This document shows, piece after piece, positions 48,510 to 56,965 of a stretch of 64,000 bases of DNA. Each line of letters opens with the position of its first letter. Position 1 is the stretch's first letter. Under the pieces are notes generated by a model. That model was not told where the DNA came from, searched no databases, and was given only the letters and a program-made list of their open reading frames with translations. The position numbers were made by a program, and so were the translations under genes. The DNA is from Hyphomonadaceae bacterium. Its GTDB lineage: Bacteria > Pseudomonadota > Alphaproteobacteria > Caulobacterales > Aquidulcibacteraceae. The DNA lies in assembly GCA_022841905.1 (NCBI GenBank), contig JALHQO010000014.1:1-64000 (forward strand). Direction: 5' to 3'.

Positions 48510-49817
48510 TCACACTTCAACGATCTCGCCGCCAAGCCCGGCCATGCACGCCGCGAAACCTGGGAACGATGTTCCAATCATCTCCGCTTCATCGACCGTG
48601 ACGGGCTCCTTCGACGCCATCCCGAGCACTAGGAACGACATCGCCACCCGGTGATCGCCGTGCGTGCGGATCGTCGCCCCGCCTTTGACGCTTTTCGGTC
48701 CGCCGCCGCGCACGACCAAACCATCCGGCAATTCTTCCGCATCGACGCCGCAAGCGCGCAGGCCCTCCACCATCAGCGCAATGCGATCACTCTCTTTCAC
48801 GCGCAGCTCGGCGGCGCCGACGATGCGCGTTTCGCCTTCAGCGAAGGCGGCGACAGTAGCCAGGATCGGGAACTCGTCGATCATCGCCGGCGCGCGCCGT
48901 GGCGGCGGGGCAGCACCCCGCAACTTGCTCGCGCTCACCACCATGTCGGCGATCGGCTCCCCAATCGGATCGCGGCGCTCTTCGTAGCTAATCTTTGCAC
49001 CCATCTCGAGCAGGGTCTCGAAGAAGCCAAGCCGGAGCGGATTAACTAGGACGTCTTCAACGCGCACTTCGGACTTCGCCAGGATCAACGCCGCCGCAAC
49101 CGGAAACGCCGCTGAAGAGGGATCGCCCGGTACGTAGATGTCGGCGCCCTTGAGCTTGCTCGCCCGTACGCGCGGATGCAGCGCGCCGTCGATCTCAACC
49201 TCGTCGATGTCGCCGCCGAAGACAGCGAGCATGCGTTCGGTGTGATCGCGCGAGCGTTCGGGCTCGATCAAAATGGTCTCGCCTTCAGCGTTGAGGCCCG
49301 CCAGCAGCACCGCGGATTTCACCTGCGCTGACGATACCGGCGAGCGATAGGTGATGCCCTTCAACTTGCCGCCATGCACGATGAGCGGCATGCGCTGGTT
49401 CTGTGAATCGAAGCGCGCGCCCATTTGCGAAAGCGGAGCGATGACGCGGTTCATCGGGCGCTTGCGTAGCGACTGGTCGCCATCGAAGCGCGCACTTAAG
49501 GGATAGCCGCTCGCCGCACCCAGAAGCAGGCGCGCTGCGGTTCCCGAATTGCCGCAATCGATGGTTTCGCTGGGCTGCGCAAGCTGCCCCGCGCCGTGGA
49601 CGACCCAGCGACCCTGATCGTCTTGTTCCACGGTCGCGCCAAAGCTGCGCACCGCCGCCGCGGTCGCCATGACGTCAGCGGCTTCCAACAGTCCGCGGAT
49701 CTCGGTTCGGCCTTCCGCCAAGGCGCCCAAAATGAGCGCCCGATGCGAAATCGACTTATCCCCGGGCGGGCGGGCGCGGCCCTTGAGCGGTCCAGCAAAG
49801 CGCGCCCTCAGACGCAT
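48510..49817 (-). CDS. aroA: 3-phosphoshikimate 1-carboxyvinyltransferase (EPSP synthase)
   Basis: A 435-residue enzyme of the shikimate pathway. PGDKSISHRALILGALAEG, IDCGNSGTAARLLLG, FDGDQSLRKRPMNR, SSAQVKSAVLLAGLN, PGDPSSAAFPVAAALI, MIDEFPILATVAAFAEG and RVKESDRI are all conserved. The RKRPM and DPSSAAFP forms resemble the class II (CP4-like) group. The glycine in GNSGTA is the residue replaced by Ala in the CP4 enzyme. The start MRLRARFAG at 49817 is preferred over a start 30 bases upstream. Confidence 0.95.
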   Translation of the reverse strand: MRLRARFAGPLKGRARPPGDKSISHRALILGALAEGRTEIRGLLEAADVMATAAAVRSFGATVEQDDQGRWVVHGAGQLAQPSETIDCGNSGTAARLLLGAASGYPLSARFDGDQSLRKRPMNRVIAPLSQMGARFDSQNQRMPLIVHGGKLKGITYRSPVSSAQVKSAVLLAGLNAEGETILIEPERSRDHTERMLAVFGGDIDEVEIDGALHPRVRASKLKGADIYVPGDPSSAAFPVAAALILAKSEVRVEDVLVNPLRLGFFETLLEMGAKISYEERRDPIGEPIADMVVSASKLRGAAPPPRRAPAMIDEFPILATVAAFAEGETRIVGAAELRVKESDRIALMVEGLRACGVDAEELPDGLVVRGGGPKSVKGGATIRTHGDHRVAMSFLVLGMASKEPVTVDEAEMIGTSFPGFAACMAGLGGEIVEV

Positions 49818-49933
49818 GACGACACCTAATATGAGTTGGGAGGACAAAGCTTTTGACAGGCGCTCCCGATGGTGGCAAGCGAGCGCCCCGCGCGCGGGCT
49901 ATTTATCGCGTCGCGAGCCGATAGGAGAGCCGT

Positions 49934-50422
49934 TTGGCCAAGACCGATTTGGGCGACAAGCAAGTCTGCCCGAACTGCGGGGCGAAGTTCTACGACCTCC
50001 GACGGCGCCCGGCGGTCTGCCCGAAATGCACCACAAGCTTTGACCCGGCCGAGGAAGGCGTTCGCGCCCGACGTGGCCGCGCCCGCGTCGCCGCCAACGA
50101 TCCGTCTTACGAGGATGATGACGAGGTCGAGAATAAGAAGAAGGCCAAGAGCGGCGACGACGAGGACGATGAGGACGAAGAAATCGAAGAAACGGTCGCC
50201 ATCGACGCCGAAGCCGATGCCGAGCCGCTCGTCGTCGATGACGACGAAGAAGAAAAGCCGGCCGGCGACGAAATCCCCGAGGGCTTCTCCGAAGGTGAGG
50301 AAGATCTCGGCGAAGACGCCGCCGACGACGACACTGTGCCGCTGATCGACGACGAGGAAGAGTTCCCCGAAGACGAGATCGGCGAAATCGGCGGTGGCGA
50401 TGACGACGACAGCGGCCGCTAA
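49934..50422 (+). CDS. TIGR02300/FYDLN-acid family zinc-ribbon protein
   Basis: A 162-residue protein. Residues 1-40 hold a zinc ribbon with two CPxC pairs (CPNC and CPKC) around the family tag KFYDLRRRP, and the rest is a long Asp/Glu-rich tail broken by one Lys-rich patch. This is the alphaproteobacterial FYDLN-acid family of unknown function; the tail suggests binding to basic partners. The start is TTG at 49934 behind AGGAGAG. It is immediately upstream of tRNA-Ala. Confidence 0.88.
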   Translation: MAKTDLGDKQVCPNCGAKFYDLRRRPAVCPKCTTSFDPAEEGVRARRGRARVAANDPSYEDDDEVENKKKAKSGDDEDDEDEEIEETVAIDAEADAEPLVVDDDEEEKPAGDEIPEGFSEGEEDLGEDAADDDTVPLIDDEEEFPEDEIGEIGGGDDDDSGR

Positions 50423-50503
50423 GCGCCGCGCTTGAATGCCGGAAGTGCGGAGCGTAGGTTCCGCGCGTTCCAAAATCGCCCGGTCCCAACCGGGCGAAGA
50501 AAT

Positions 50504-50579
50504 GGGCCCTTAGCTCAGCTGGGAGAGCGCCTGCATGGCATGCAGGAGGTCAGCGGTTCGATCCCGCTAGGGTCCACCA
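50504..50579 (+). tRNA. tRNA-Ala (anticodon GGC)
   Basis: A 76-nt cloverleaf. Acceptor GGGCCCT pairs with AGGGTCC and includes the G3-U70 pair that is the alanine identity element. The D-loop is AGCTCAGCTGGGAGAGC, the anticodon stem CCTGC/GCAGG with loop ATGGCAT (anticodon GGC), and the T-arm GGTTCGATC. CCA is encoded at 50577-50579. Foreign-looking DNA begins directly after it. Confidence 0.97.
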
Positions 50580-50895
50580 CCTAGTACAGCGTTGTAAACG
50601 CACGACTTTTTTCGCCGCGTAACGCTCGGATAGTACGGCACTAGTTTTCTTTGTAGCGAACAAGAGACGCGATGATGCGGTCGCAACGCGCCGAATCTGG
50701 CCTGTGTCTCTGTGGGCAAATTTCGAGTTAGCTGTTTCGTCGCCGCGCTTGCGCAGAGGAGCGCGCGCTCGACTCTTCGGTAGAGCGAAGAGTAGCGGGT
50801 GCGCCGATTTGTGGTCGCCTGGCAACTTGTCAAAAGTGAACTGAACACAACGCCCCTGGCTCAGTGCGAAACGACCGGCGTCGCCGGTGGTGCTC
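50580..50895. other. Non-coding junction between tRNA-Ala and the recombinase gene
   Basis: A 316-base stretch with no believable gene. It contains a T6 run shortly after the tRNA (about 50607), which may end tRNA transcription, and a small hairpin with 8-bp arms ACTCTTCG/CGAAGAGT at 50772-50793. If the island is real, this is the expected place for the left attachment site. Confidence 0.5.
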
Positions 50896-52488
50896 TCAAT
50901 TGAACTGGGCAAAGCGCGCGCGTTGTGCCGCCCAGGTTTCGGGTATCGGTTGGGCGATCAGAGCGGACAAGGTCAGGCGCGGTGGCTGACGGCCGTCAAG
51001 AATCATCTCCACCAGATCCGGTGCGAGATAGGCCAGGGGCAACAGCTTCGCGGTATGCAGGATGCAGTGCTTTTCCGTGCGCGCTAGCTCACGAATTGAC
51101 CTCGGCTGTCCGGCGTCAAGCTTGGCGACCCACGCTTTTGCCCTAGTGATGGCGCGCACCAGTGCATCATCAACGCGCGGCTTTGCTGCGCCGTGAACGC
51201 CTATCATCGTGGTCGCGTTGCGGGGGCGCGCCATTGAGATTGATGCTCTGATGCGGATCATCTGATCGAGGCGCTCTGTCGTTGTGGACGAGGGTAGCGC
51301 GAACAGCGACGCTTCATCTAGAGCATCGGCTTTAAGCTCGAGCGTCAGATGTCGTGCGCCGACTTCAACGCGCTGGAGGGCATCGACCACGCGATCTTGC
51401 TCCGCCTCGTTTGCCTTCCAATCCGATGTGAGCAGGGGCGATGTCGCAGCAATGACCGCCTCATCCATGGCGCGCATCGCAACGCGCCGTAGCGATCCTG
51501 CCTCCTTGCTTCGTCCTCGGAGTGCCGGTGCTGAAACATAATATCGAAAGCGACGCGATCCTTTGCGCGCGCTTGTTGGCGCCATGGCGTGACCGGCATC
51601 ATCAAACAGCTTGCTCTTGAGAAAACCGATGGTGGTCGTCGGGCTCGCGCGCTCGCCATTATCCGCGAAGATTGCTTGCGCCTCATCCCATGTCGTCGCG
51701 CCGATGATCGCCTCGTGCTGACCGGGATAGACCTTACCCTTGTGCCGGATCATCCCGCGATAGAGCGGGTTTGTGAGTATGGTGTAGAGACCGCCGCGGG
51801 TGATCGGATGTCCGCCGTAGGCCATGCCGGCAGCGCTTGTCCATTGCTTGGCCATCACGCCAAGTCGCTCTAGCTCAGGCTCCAGCGTGATCACCGATCG
51901 CAATGCGATGAAACGCCCGAAGATGAGGCGAACGTGCTCTGCTTCAGTTTCGTTGATGGTGAGCGTTCGTCCGTTCGGCTCGTAGCCAAGCGGCGGTTTG
52001 CCGCCCATCCACATGCCCTTGGCTTTAGATGCTGCGAACTTGTCCCGGATGCGTTCGCCGGTGACCTCTCGTTCAAACTGCGCAAACGATAGAAGGACGT
52101 TTAGCGTCAGCCGACCCATGCTTGTGGTGGTGTTGAACGCCTGCGTGACCGAAACAAACGAGGCGCCGGCTTTATCGAGAACCTCCATGATCTTGGCGAA
52201 GTCCCCCAGTGAGCGCGTCAGACGGTCCACTTTGTAGACGACCACCACATCAATCCGCCGCGCTTCGATGTCCGCCAGCAGACGTTGAAACGCCGGTCGC
52301 TCTATCGAACCGCCAGAATAGCCGCCGTCCTCATAGGGTTTGCCGAACAGCGTCCAGCCTTCGCCCACCTGTGACTTGATGTAAGCGCCGCAAGCCTCTG
52401 ACTGTGCATCGAGTGAGTTGAAGTCCTGGCCCAGACCTTCTTCGGTGGAGGTGCGGGTGTAGATGGCGCAGCGGCGGCGTCCGCTCAT
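50896..52488 (-). CDS. Serine recombinase (large, resolvase-type)
   Basis: A 530-residue site-specific recombinase. The N-terminal catalytic domain has AIYTRTSTEE with the nucleophile Ser14 (Y-x-R-x-S), SLDAQ, YEDGGYSGG, RPAFQRLLADIE, VVYKVDRLTRSL and FEREVTGERIRDK. The middle is the recombinase zinc-ribbon/DNA-binding region (GGLYTILTNPLYRGMIRHKGK), and the C-terminal 200 residues are helical and variable. These enzymes insert or excise islands by concerted four-strand cleavage. Its start overlaps DUF2924 by 4 bases. Confidence 0.92.
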   Translation of the reverse strand: MSGRRRCAIYTRTSTEEGLGQDFNSLDAQSEACGAYIKSQVGEGWTLFGKPYEDGGYSGGSIERPAFQRLLADIEARRIDVVVVYKVDRLTRSLGDFAKIMEVLDKAGASFVSVTQAFNTTTSMGRLTLNVLLSFAQFEREVTGERIRDKFAASKAKGMWMGGKPPLGYEPNGRTLTINETEAEHVRLIFGRFIALRSVITLEPELERLGVMAKQWTSAAGMAYGGHPITRGGLYTILTNPLYRGMIRHKGKVYPGQHEAIIGATTWDEAQAIFADNGERASPTTTIGFLKSKLFDDAGHAMAPTSARKGSRRFRYYVSAPALRGRSKEAGSLRRVAMRAMDEAVIAATSPLLTSDWKANEAEQDRVVDALQRVEVGARHLTLELKADALDEASLFALPSSTTTERLDQMIRIRASISMARPRNATTMIGVHGAAKPRVDDALVRAITRAKAWVAKLDAGQPRSIRELARTEKHCILHTAKLLPLAYLAPDLVEMILDGRQPPRLTLSALIAQPIPETWAAQRARFAQFN

Positions 52489-52901
52489 GACGATTTCTCC
52501 CGCGTGAAATCATCAAGCTTGAAGAAGCGCGGGCCGTTCCAGTGCACGCCAGTGATGGCGCTCGCGACCGCGCTCAGCGATGCATAGCGGCGTCCGTTCC
52601 AGAGGAAGCCGTCGTCTGTCACTGTGACGGCGAAGGGCACGCCATTCCATTCGCGGACTAGCACTGTGCCCGGAGACAAACGCGGCAGCGCCGGGCCGGG
52701 TGCAACGAAGGCGGTGTCCAGCCGACGACCAGCTTTGCGGACGGCGACAGCGGACGTCGCCGCTTCTTGCTGGTAAATAATCGCCCGCAGCAACAAGTCA
52801 CGTGAACTGTGCTGCGGGAGGTCATCCTTGCAGTACTGGACCCAATGTTGGCGCAGCTGCTCAAGCGACATCTGGCGAAGCGTGAGAGTTTCAACAATCA
52901 T
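52485..52901 (-). CDS. DUF2924 domain protein (recombinase-associated)
   Basis: A 138-residue protein. The second half carries the DUF2924 pattern: PGTVLVREWNG, VTVTDDGFLWNGRRYASLSAVA and ITGVHWNGPRFF. Members are nearly always encoded next to serine recombinases in alphaproteobacteria and their phages. The N-terminal half is helical (QLRQHWVQYC). A role as an accessory or directionality factor is inference from context only. It overlaps the recombinase and the upstream small gene by 4 bases each. Confidence 0.88.
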   Translation of the reverse strand: MIVETLTLRQMSLEQLRQHWVQYCKDDLPQHSSRDLLLRAIIYQQEAATSAVAVRKAGRRLDTAFVAPGPALPRLSPGTVLVREWNGVPFAVTVTDDGFLWNGRRYASLSAVASAITGVHWNGPRFFKLDDFTREKSS

Positions 52902-53104
52902 GGCGTCGTCGCCAACCGTGCGAGGATGGTCGCCGATCGCGCGATCTCAGCAAGGTCGCTGCTGTATTGCGCGATTGTGTTAGCGGCGAAGGCGGCGGGC
53001 GCGCGTTGACCGAGCACGATTTCTTCATTGGCCGCTTCAGCCAATTCCACCATGACCTGCCACAGCGCTTCGAGCGCAACGCCTGCGGAAGCCGGCGCGA
53101 TCAT
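52898..53104 (-). CDS. Small protein of unknown function in the recombinase operon
   Basis: A 68-residue protein, mostly helical and Ala-rich, with one acidic stretch (VELAEAANEEIVLG). It overlaps DUF2924 downstream and DUF3489 upstream by 4 bases (ATGA) on both sides, which supports it as a real gene of this operon. No domain was recognised. Confidence 0.6.
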   Translation of the reverse strand: MIAPASAGVALEALWQVMVELAEAANEEIVLGQRAPAAFAANTIAQYSSDLAEIARSATILARLATTP

Positions 53105-53406
53105 TTCTTGGCGTCCAGTTTGTAGACGCGTTCATCACCGACTTTGGTTGACGTTATGGACAGGCCTCGACCTTTTTTGAGCGCGCCAGCAATGGCGCCG
53201 CGCACCGAGTGCTGCTGCCAACCCGTCAAAGACATGAGCGTGGTGATTGATGCGCCTTTGGCCGGTCGCATTGCAGCGACGATCACATCTAGCTTTGACC
53301 CTGCGACGTTTCCTGCGCCGCGCTGCATTGCTTGGCGGCTGGCGCCCTTGGCCGACTTCTTGGCCGAAGCTGATTTGCTTGGACCAGATTTGGTTTTCGG
53401 TGACAT
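53101..53406 (-). CDS. DUF3489 domain protein
   Basis: A 101-residue protein. A Lys/Ser/Ala-rich N-terminal tail (about 1-38) is followed by a winged-helix-like DUF3489 domain: KLDVIVAAMRPAKGASITTLM, then the diagnostic TGWQQHSVRGAIAGALKKG, then VYKLDA. The domain usually accompanies serine recombinases and is assumed to bind DNA. It is first in the operon, with GGAG about 9 bases before the ATG at 53406. A start 51 bases upstream is less likely. Confidence 0.88.
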   Translation of the reverse strand: MSPKTKSGPSKSASAKKSAKGASRQAMQRGAGNVAGSKLDVIVAAMRPAKGASITTLMSLTGWQQHSVRGAIAGALKKGRGLSITSTKVGDERVYKLDAKK

Positions 53407-53921
53407 TGTGCTTGCTCCGTGGCCGACGTTGCGCCGGCACGAGAGCAAGCCCCGCAAAATCGGGGCGAAAGGGGCGTTGAAATGAGGGGCCTCTGAGAGA
53501 GGTCTAATGTACGTTCCGCTGGTGTTCCTTGCAGTTCATGCTGCACCACACACGCTCCATTTCGCCCTGTAGTCCAGTCGAATTCTGCTCAGCAGGGGAT
53601 GGCCGTTGCGGGGCAGAAGCCGACGTCGCGGACTTTGTGATTTTGCGCACAAGCGGACATCGCGAGCTTCACGGGCAGCTATGGCGGCTCTTACAGGGAG
53701 GGACGTGCCGCGAGTTCGCATGAAGTCGAACGGGAACATCGACCGAGCGTACTTGTGGCCTGGATCGGCGACCGCGCATGCTGAATGGGCGCTCTATCGG
53801 CGCGCGAATAATTGTCGGGCGTCTTGGATACTCTCGAAGAGGATCATCCTCCGCTGCCACCCCCGAGCGGCCCCCGGCGGCCGACGGGCCGAGTTCGCTC
53901 GACTCGCGATATGATGCGCGA
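53407..53921. other. Divergent intergenic region between the recombinase operon and the cargo genes
   Basis: A 515-base stretch that should hold the promoters for both sides. It contains a 6-bp hairpin GCCCCG/CGGGGC (53449-53466) and one small minus-strand open frame with a CxxxC end (53504-53650, listed separately). Plus-strand frames here have Arg-rich, low-complexity translations and are not called. Confidence 0.5.
53504..53650 (-). CDS. Possible 48-residue Cys-containing protein
   Basis: From a GTG at 53650 to a TAG at 53504-53506. The C-terminus GEMERVWCSMNCKEHQRNVH has the look of a short zinc finger (C-x3-C with two following His residues) and is in the same direction as the DUF3489 operon 98 bases downstream. 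The N-terminal half is Ser/Pro/Ala-rich and unremarkable, so this may instead be the remnant of a longer gene. No ribosome-binding site is evident. Confidence 0.25.
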   Translation of the reverse strand: MRKITKSATSASAPQRPSPAEQNSTGLQGEMERVWCSMNCKEHQRNVH

Positions 53922-54647
53922 ATGACCAAGCAGACTAAGCCGCCTAACGGTTGGGGCGTCGACGCGCTGACCACCCATTTGCAGATGGCCCACGAAAATC
54001 GGTTCGCGACCTTCGCGAATAAGAAGGTTGAGAGCCAGCTTTTGATCGCGCTGGACGGCTGCTTCGTGAAGATCGTTCCAGCGCTGATCAACCCTAATCA
54101 CCCGGTCGCCGCGATGCTACTCATACGCACGCACGCGCTGTTCCGCGGCGCTTGCGAGCACGCAATGGCGGGCCAGCTCCCCGAGACGTTCAACATCATC
54201 CGGGCCTGCCTGGAATGCGCGGGCTACTCACTCCACATTGCGAAAAATCCCGGTGCGGATCGGGTCTTTCTTCAGCGCCACGATGACGCAGCGGCGCTCC
54301 AAACTTCGAAGAACATGTTCAAGGTGTCGGAGGTGAGGAAGACGATCACCGCCGCCAACGCAAAGGCGGGCGAGGTCTTCGACCTGCTTTACCAACTGGC
54401 GATCGACCAGGGCGGGCACCCGAACGAGCAAGCCATCACCGGCAACATGCGGATGATCGAGGGCGACGGGAAAATCGAGATCCAGCAGGTTTATCTGCAC
54501 GGCGACGGCCTTCAACTCGACTTTGCCCTGAAGTCCACGGCGCGCGCGGGCGTTTGCACCCTTGAAATCCTGCGTGAGGTTTTTCCGGAGCGATTTCGCC
54601 TCCTCGGCATCACCGACGAGGTTCTGAAATTACGGCGGGGCCTCTAG
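53922..54647 (+). CDS. Helical protein of unknown function next to the KAP-like NTPase (DUF5677-like appearance)
   Basis: A 241-residue, mostly alpha-helical protein without signal or membrane spans. The stretch LIRTHALFRGACEHAMAGQ, then NIIRACLECAGYSLHIA, resembles the helical core of DUF5677-type proteins. It contains Arg75-x4-His80, which fits the loose RX4-6H pattern of HEPN nucleases, though that alone is weak evidence. The ATG at 53922 is preferred to a longer frame, which is Arg/Ser-rich. It is 17 bases upstream of the NTPase gene, so the two almost certainly form an operon. Confidence 0.6.
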   Translation: MTKQTKPPNGWGVDALTTHLQMAHENRFATFANKKVESQLLIALDGCFVKIVPALINPNHPVAAMLLIRTHALFRGACEHAMAGQLPETFNIIRACLECAGYSLHIAKNPGADRVFLQRHDDAAALQTSKNMFKVSEVRKTITAANAKAGEVFDLLYQLAIDQGGHPNEQAITGNMRMIEGDGKIEIQQVYLHGDGLQLDFALKSTARAGVCTLEILREVFPERFRLLGITDEVLKLRRGL

Positions 54648-54664
54648 GATCTGGAGAAAAAGTG

Positions 54665-56353
54665 ATGGCGACGGAACACGTCGAACAGCAGATCAGGCGA
54701 TTTCTCGAAACCGCGGAGCCGGAGACCCTCTGCGTGCGCGGCGCGTGGGGCGTCGGCAAGACCTTCATCTGGAACTACGTTCTCCGCAAAGCGAGAGACG
54801 AACAAAAGATCAAGCTGGATAGCTATTCCTACGTCTCCCTGTTCGGATTGAACAGCATCGAGGAACTTAAGTACGCGATCTTCGAGAACCGGATTCCATT
54901 GGCCGAGATAGGCAAAAAAGCGACCTTTGAGTCGCTCGAGCGCAACGCGCGAACTTATTCGAGGGCGATTTCGGCTGCGCTGTCAAAACTCCCTATTGTC
55001 GGCGGGTATTTTGAAGTTGCCGCCCCGCTATTGTTGCTGACGATCGCTCAACAGATTGTCTGTATCGATGACTTGGAGCGGAAGGGTTCGGACTTAGAGG
55101 TCCGAGAGGTCTTTGGTCTTGTCTCGTTTCTCAAGGAGCAACGCGACTGCAAGGTTGTCCTACTCTCAAATACCAGCGAGCTGCGGGACCAAGACAAAGA
55201 GCAATTCGACGCTCACCTTGAAAAGGTAGTCGACGAGGCTCTGACATTCGAGCCGACGCCGCAGTATTGCGCCGAGATCGCGCTTACGGACGATCAGACC
55301 GGGTTGGCCAAAAAGTGTGTGGCGCTCGGCATCTCAAATATTCGCATTATAAAACGCATTCAGCGCTTGGTTGATCACGTGCAGGTGCCGCTGCGTTCCT
55401 TTCGCAAGGAAGTCCTTGATCAGGCGGTCCACACGCTGGCAATCCTCGGGTGGATCAAGTTCTCCAAGGAAACGGCTCCGCCGCTGCAAATGCTGCATAA
55501 TCGGCTCGGTCGTCGGATGATGGAGTCAGTGGGGCAAAAGAAGAAAGACGAAGACCCCAAAGAAGCGGCGTGGAACGCGCTGATCGACAACTATGGCTTC
55601 GCTGACATTGATGACTTTGATGCCGTCCTGTTGGACGGTGTAGAACACGGGTACTTCGATGAAGAGCGGTTGAAGGAGCAAGCGGAAAAACTCAGCCGCA
55701 GCTTTGAAGATCAAGAAGGGCAAAACGCTCAGCGCGCTGCTTGGCGCATGTTTCACGACTCGTTCGACGATAACGGCGCGGACGTTGCCTCGAATTTGTT
55801 TGCCGCGCTCAAACAACACATCTCGCACGTCAGCATCACCAATCTGAATGGTGCGATGACCGTGCTGAAGGAATTAGGGCAACGAGAAAAGGCAACAGAG
55901 CTGCTCGCTGCGTGGGTCCAAAGCCGACAGGGCAATCCGCGGAACTTCGATCTAGATCGGGGACCTTTCAGAGGGGAAGTTAACGACCCCGAACTCGTCG
56001 TGGCATTTGCAGCGGCGGCGGCCGAGCAAACCGAAACGAGAGAACCAATAGAAATCCTGTTGAAGCTCGCTGAAGATGGGGGATCTGAGGAGGACTACGC
56101 CATACTGGACCGCATCAGCGTCGAGGACATCCTCGCACAATTGAAGTCGCGCAAGGGCGATGATTTGCGAGCCTTAATAAACGCATGCATCGGCTCGGAC
56201 AGGATTATCAACGCACGCGATGTTGAACGGCAGGTTTCGGCTCGCGCCAAAGAAGCGCTCGCCCGCATCGGTGCGACGAGCGACGTGAATGCGCTGCGAG
56301 TTAGTCGATTTGGCGTGGGCCCAAAAGCGCAAGGTGGAAGAGAGGAACAGTGA
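54665..56353 (+). CDS. KAP-like P-loop NTPase (candidate defence ATPase)
   Basis: A 562-residue protein. Walker A GAWGVGKT is at residues 26-33, and after a long insert containing a hydrophobic patch (about 111-130) Walker B IVCIDDLERK has Asp135/Asp136. This is close to the IDDLDR motif of KAP NTPases such as PifA. A sensor strand VVLLSNTSEL follows. The C-terminal 350 residues are helical, with repeats suited to sensing or scaffolding. Codon use is less GC-rich than the flanks. The ATG at 54665 follows GGAG by 8 bases. Function is inferred; no nuclease motif is visible. Confidence 0.7.
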   Translation: MATEHVEQQIRRFLETAEPETLCVRGAWGVGKTFIWNYVLRKARDEQKIKLDSYSYVSLFGLNSIEELKYAIFENRIPLAEIGKKATFESLERNARTYSRAISAALSKLPIVGGYFEVAAPLLLLTIAQQIVCIDDLERKGSDLEVREVFGLVSFLKEQRDCKVVLLSNTSELRDQDKEQFDAHLEKVVDEALTFEPTPQYCAEIALTDDQTGLAKKCVALGISNIRIIKRIQRLVDHVQVPLRSFRKEVLDQAVHTLAILGWIKFSKETAPPLQMLHNRLGRRMMESVGQKKKDEDPKEAAWNALIDNYGFADIDDFDAVLLDGVEHGYFDEERLKEQAEKLSRSFEDQEGQNAQRAAWRMFHDSFDDNGADVASNLFAALKQHISHVSITNLNGAMTVLKELGQREKATELLAAWVQSRQGNPRNFDLDRGPFRGEVNDPELVVAFAAAAAEQTETREPIEILLKLAEDGGSEEDYAILDRISVEDILAQLKSRKGDDLRALINACIGSDRIINARDVERQVSARAKEALARIGATSDVNALRVSRFGVGPKAQGGREEQ

Positions 56354-56374
56354 TTGCCGTTTTGGGGCAACGTA

Positions 56375-56965
56375 TCACTGAAGTCCGATCAGGTTGACCA
56401 ACAGCAATGTCGCCACGACTGCGGCCACCGTCGCGACCTGCACTAGCAGCACTATCCTCATGTCGAAGAGTATTTTGTAGTCCGCGCTGAGGGGCATGGC
56501 GCGGAGGCGATCCACAAACAGTACTTTGCCCGTGCGGCCGGTGTGTGCGTAGAAATACGGTCTATTGAAGAAGTCGATCCACGCCAGCGGCCATACGATA
56601 AACGCGGAAGCCACGAGTAGGACGCCTTGCCATAAGTTGTAACGATGAAAGCCAGCGTGCTCTCTCGACGCACGCATGTTGGTGGCGATCTGGCTTGCGT
56701 GAGTTCGCGCGGTGGCACCCCCGATCGCCATCCAAATGAGGGCGGCGTCTTTTTGCCAATTGGTAAGCACGAGATGAAACGGCAACACAATTAGATCGAT
56801 GATCGGGTGGAATAGCGCCCGATACAACGCTGCAACTTGAACCATGAGGTCGGACAGCTCTATGCCCGACGCCCGCGTCACGAAGTTGAAGATCGCAACC
56901 GAAGACAGGAGCATGGTGATCTGTGTCCACCAGCTCTTGTACGCTGCCTTGACGCTTGCCCACAT
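56375..56965 (-). CDS. Multi-pass membrane protein, convergent to the NTPase gene
   Basis: A 196-residue protein with four or five hydrophobic segments (about 15-30, 45-66, 75-86, 112-132 and 168-192). It has no recognisable domain. The stop lies only 21 bases from the end of the NTPase gene. It could be an effector or anchor for the neighbouring pair, but opposite orientation weakens a direct operon link. The translated sequence is normal in composition and the frame is intact. Confidence 0.55.
   Translation of the reverse strand: MWASVKAAYKSWWTQITMLLSSVAIFNFVTRASGIELSDLMVQVAALYRALFHPIIDLIVLPFHLVLTNWQKDAALIWMAIGGATARTHASQIATNMRASREHAGFHRYNLWQGVLLVASAFIVWPLAWIDFFNRPYFYAHTGRTGKVLFVDRLRAMPLSADYKILFDMRIVLLVQVATVAAVVATLLLVNLIGLQ

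Noticed and set aside
53606-53914. Arg-rich open frame upstream of the helical cargo gene
   Set aside because: Low-complexity Arg/Ala translation, no ribosome-binding site, and interrupted relative to the real start at 53922.
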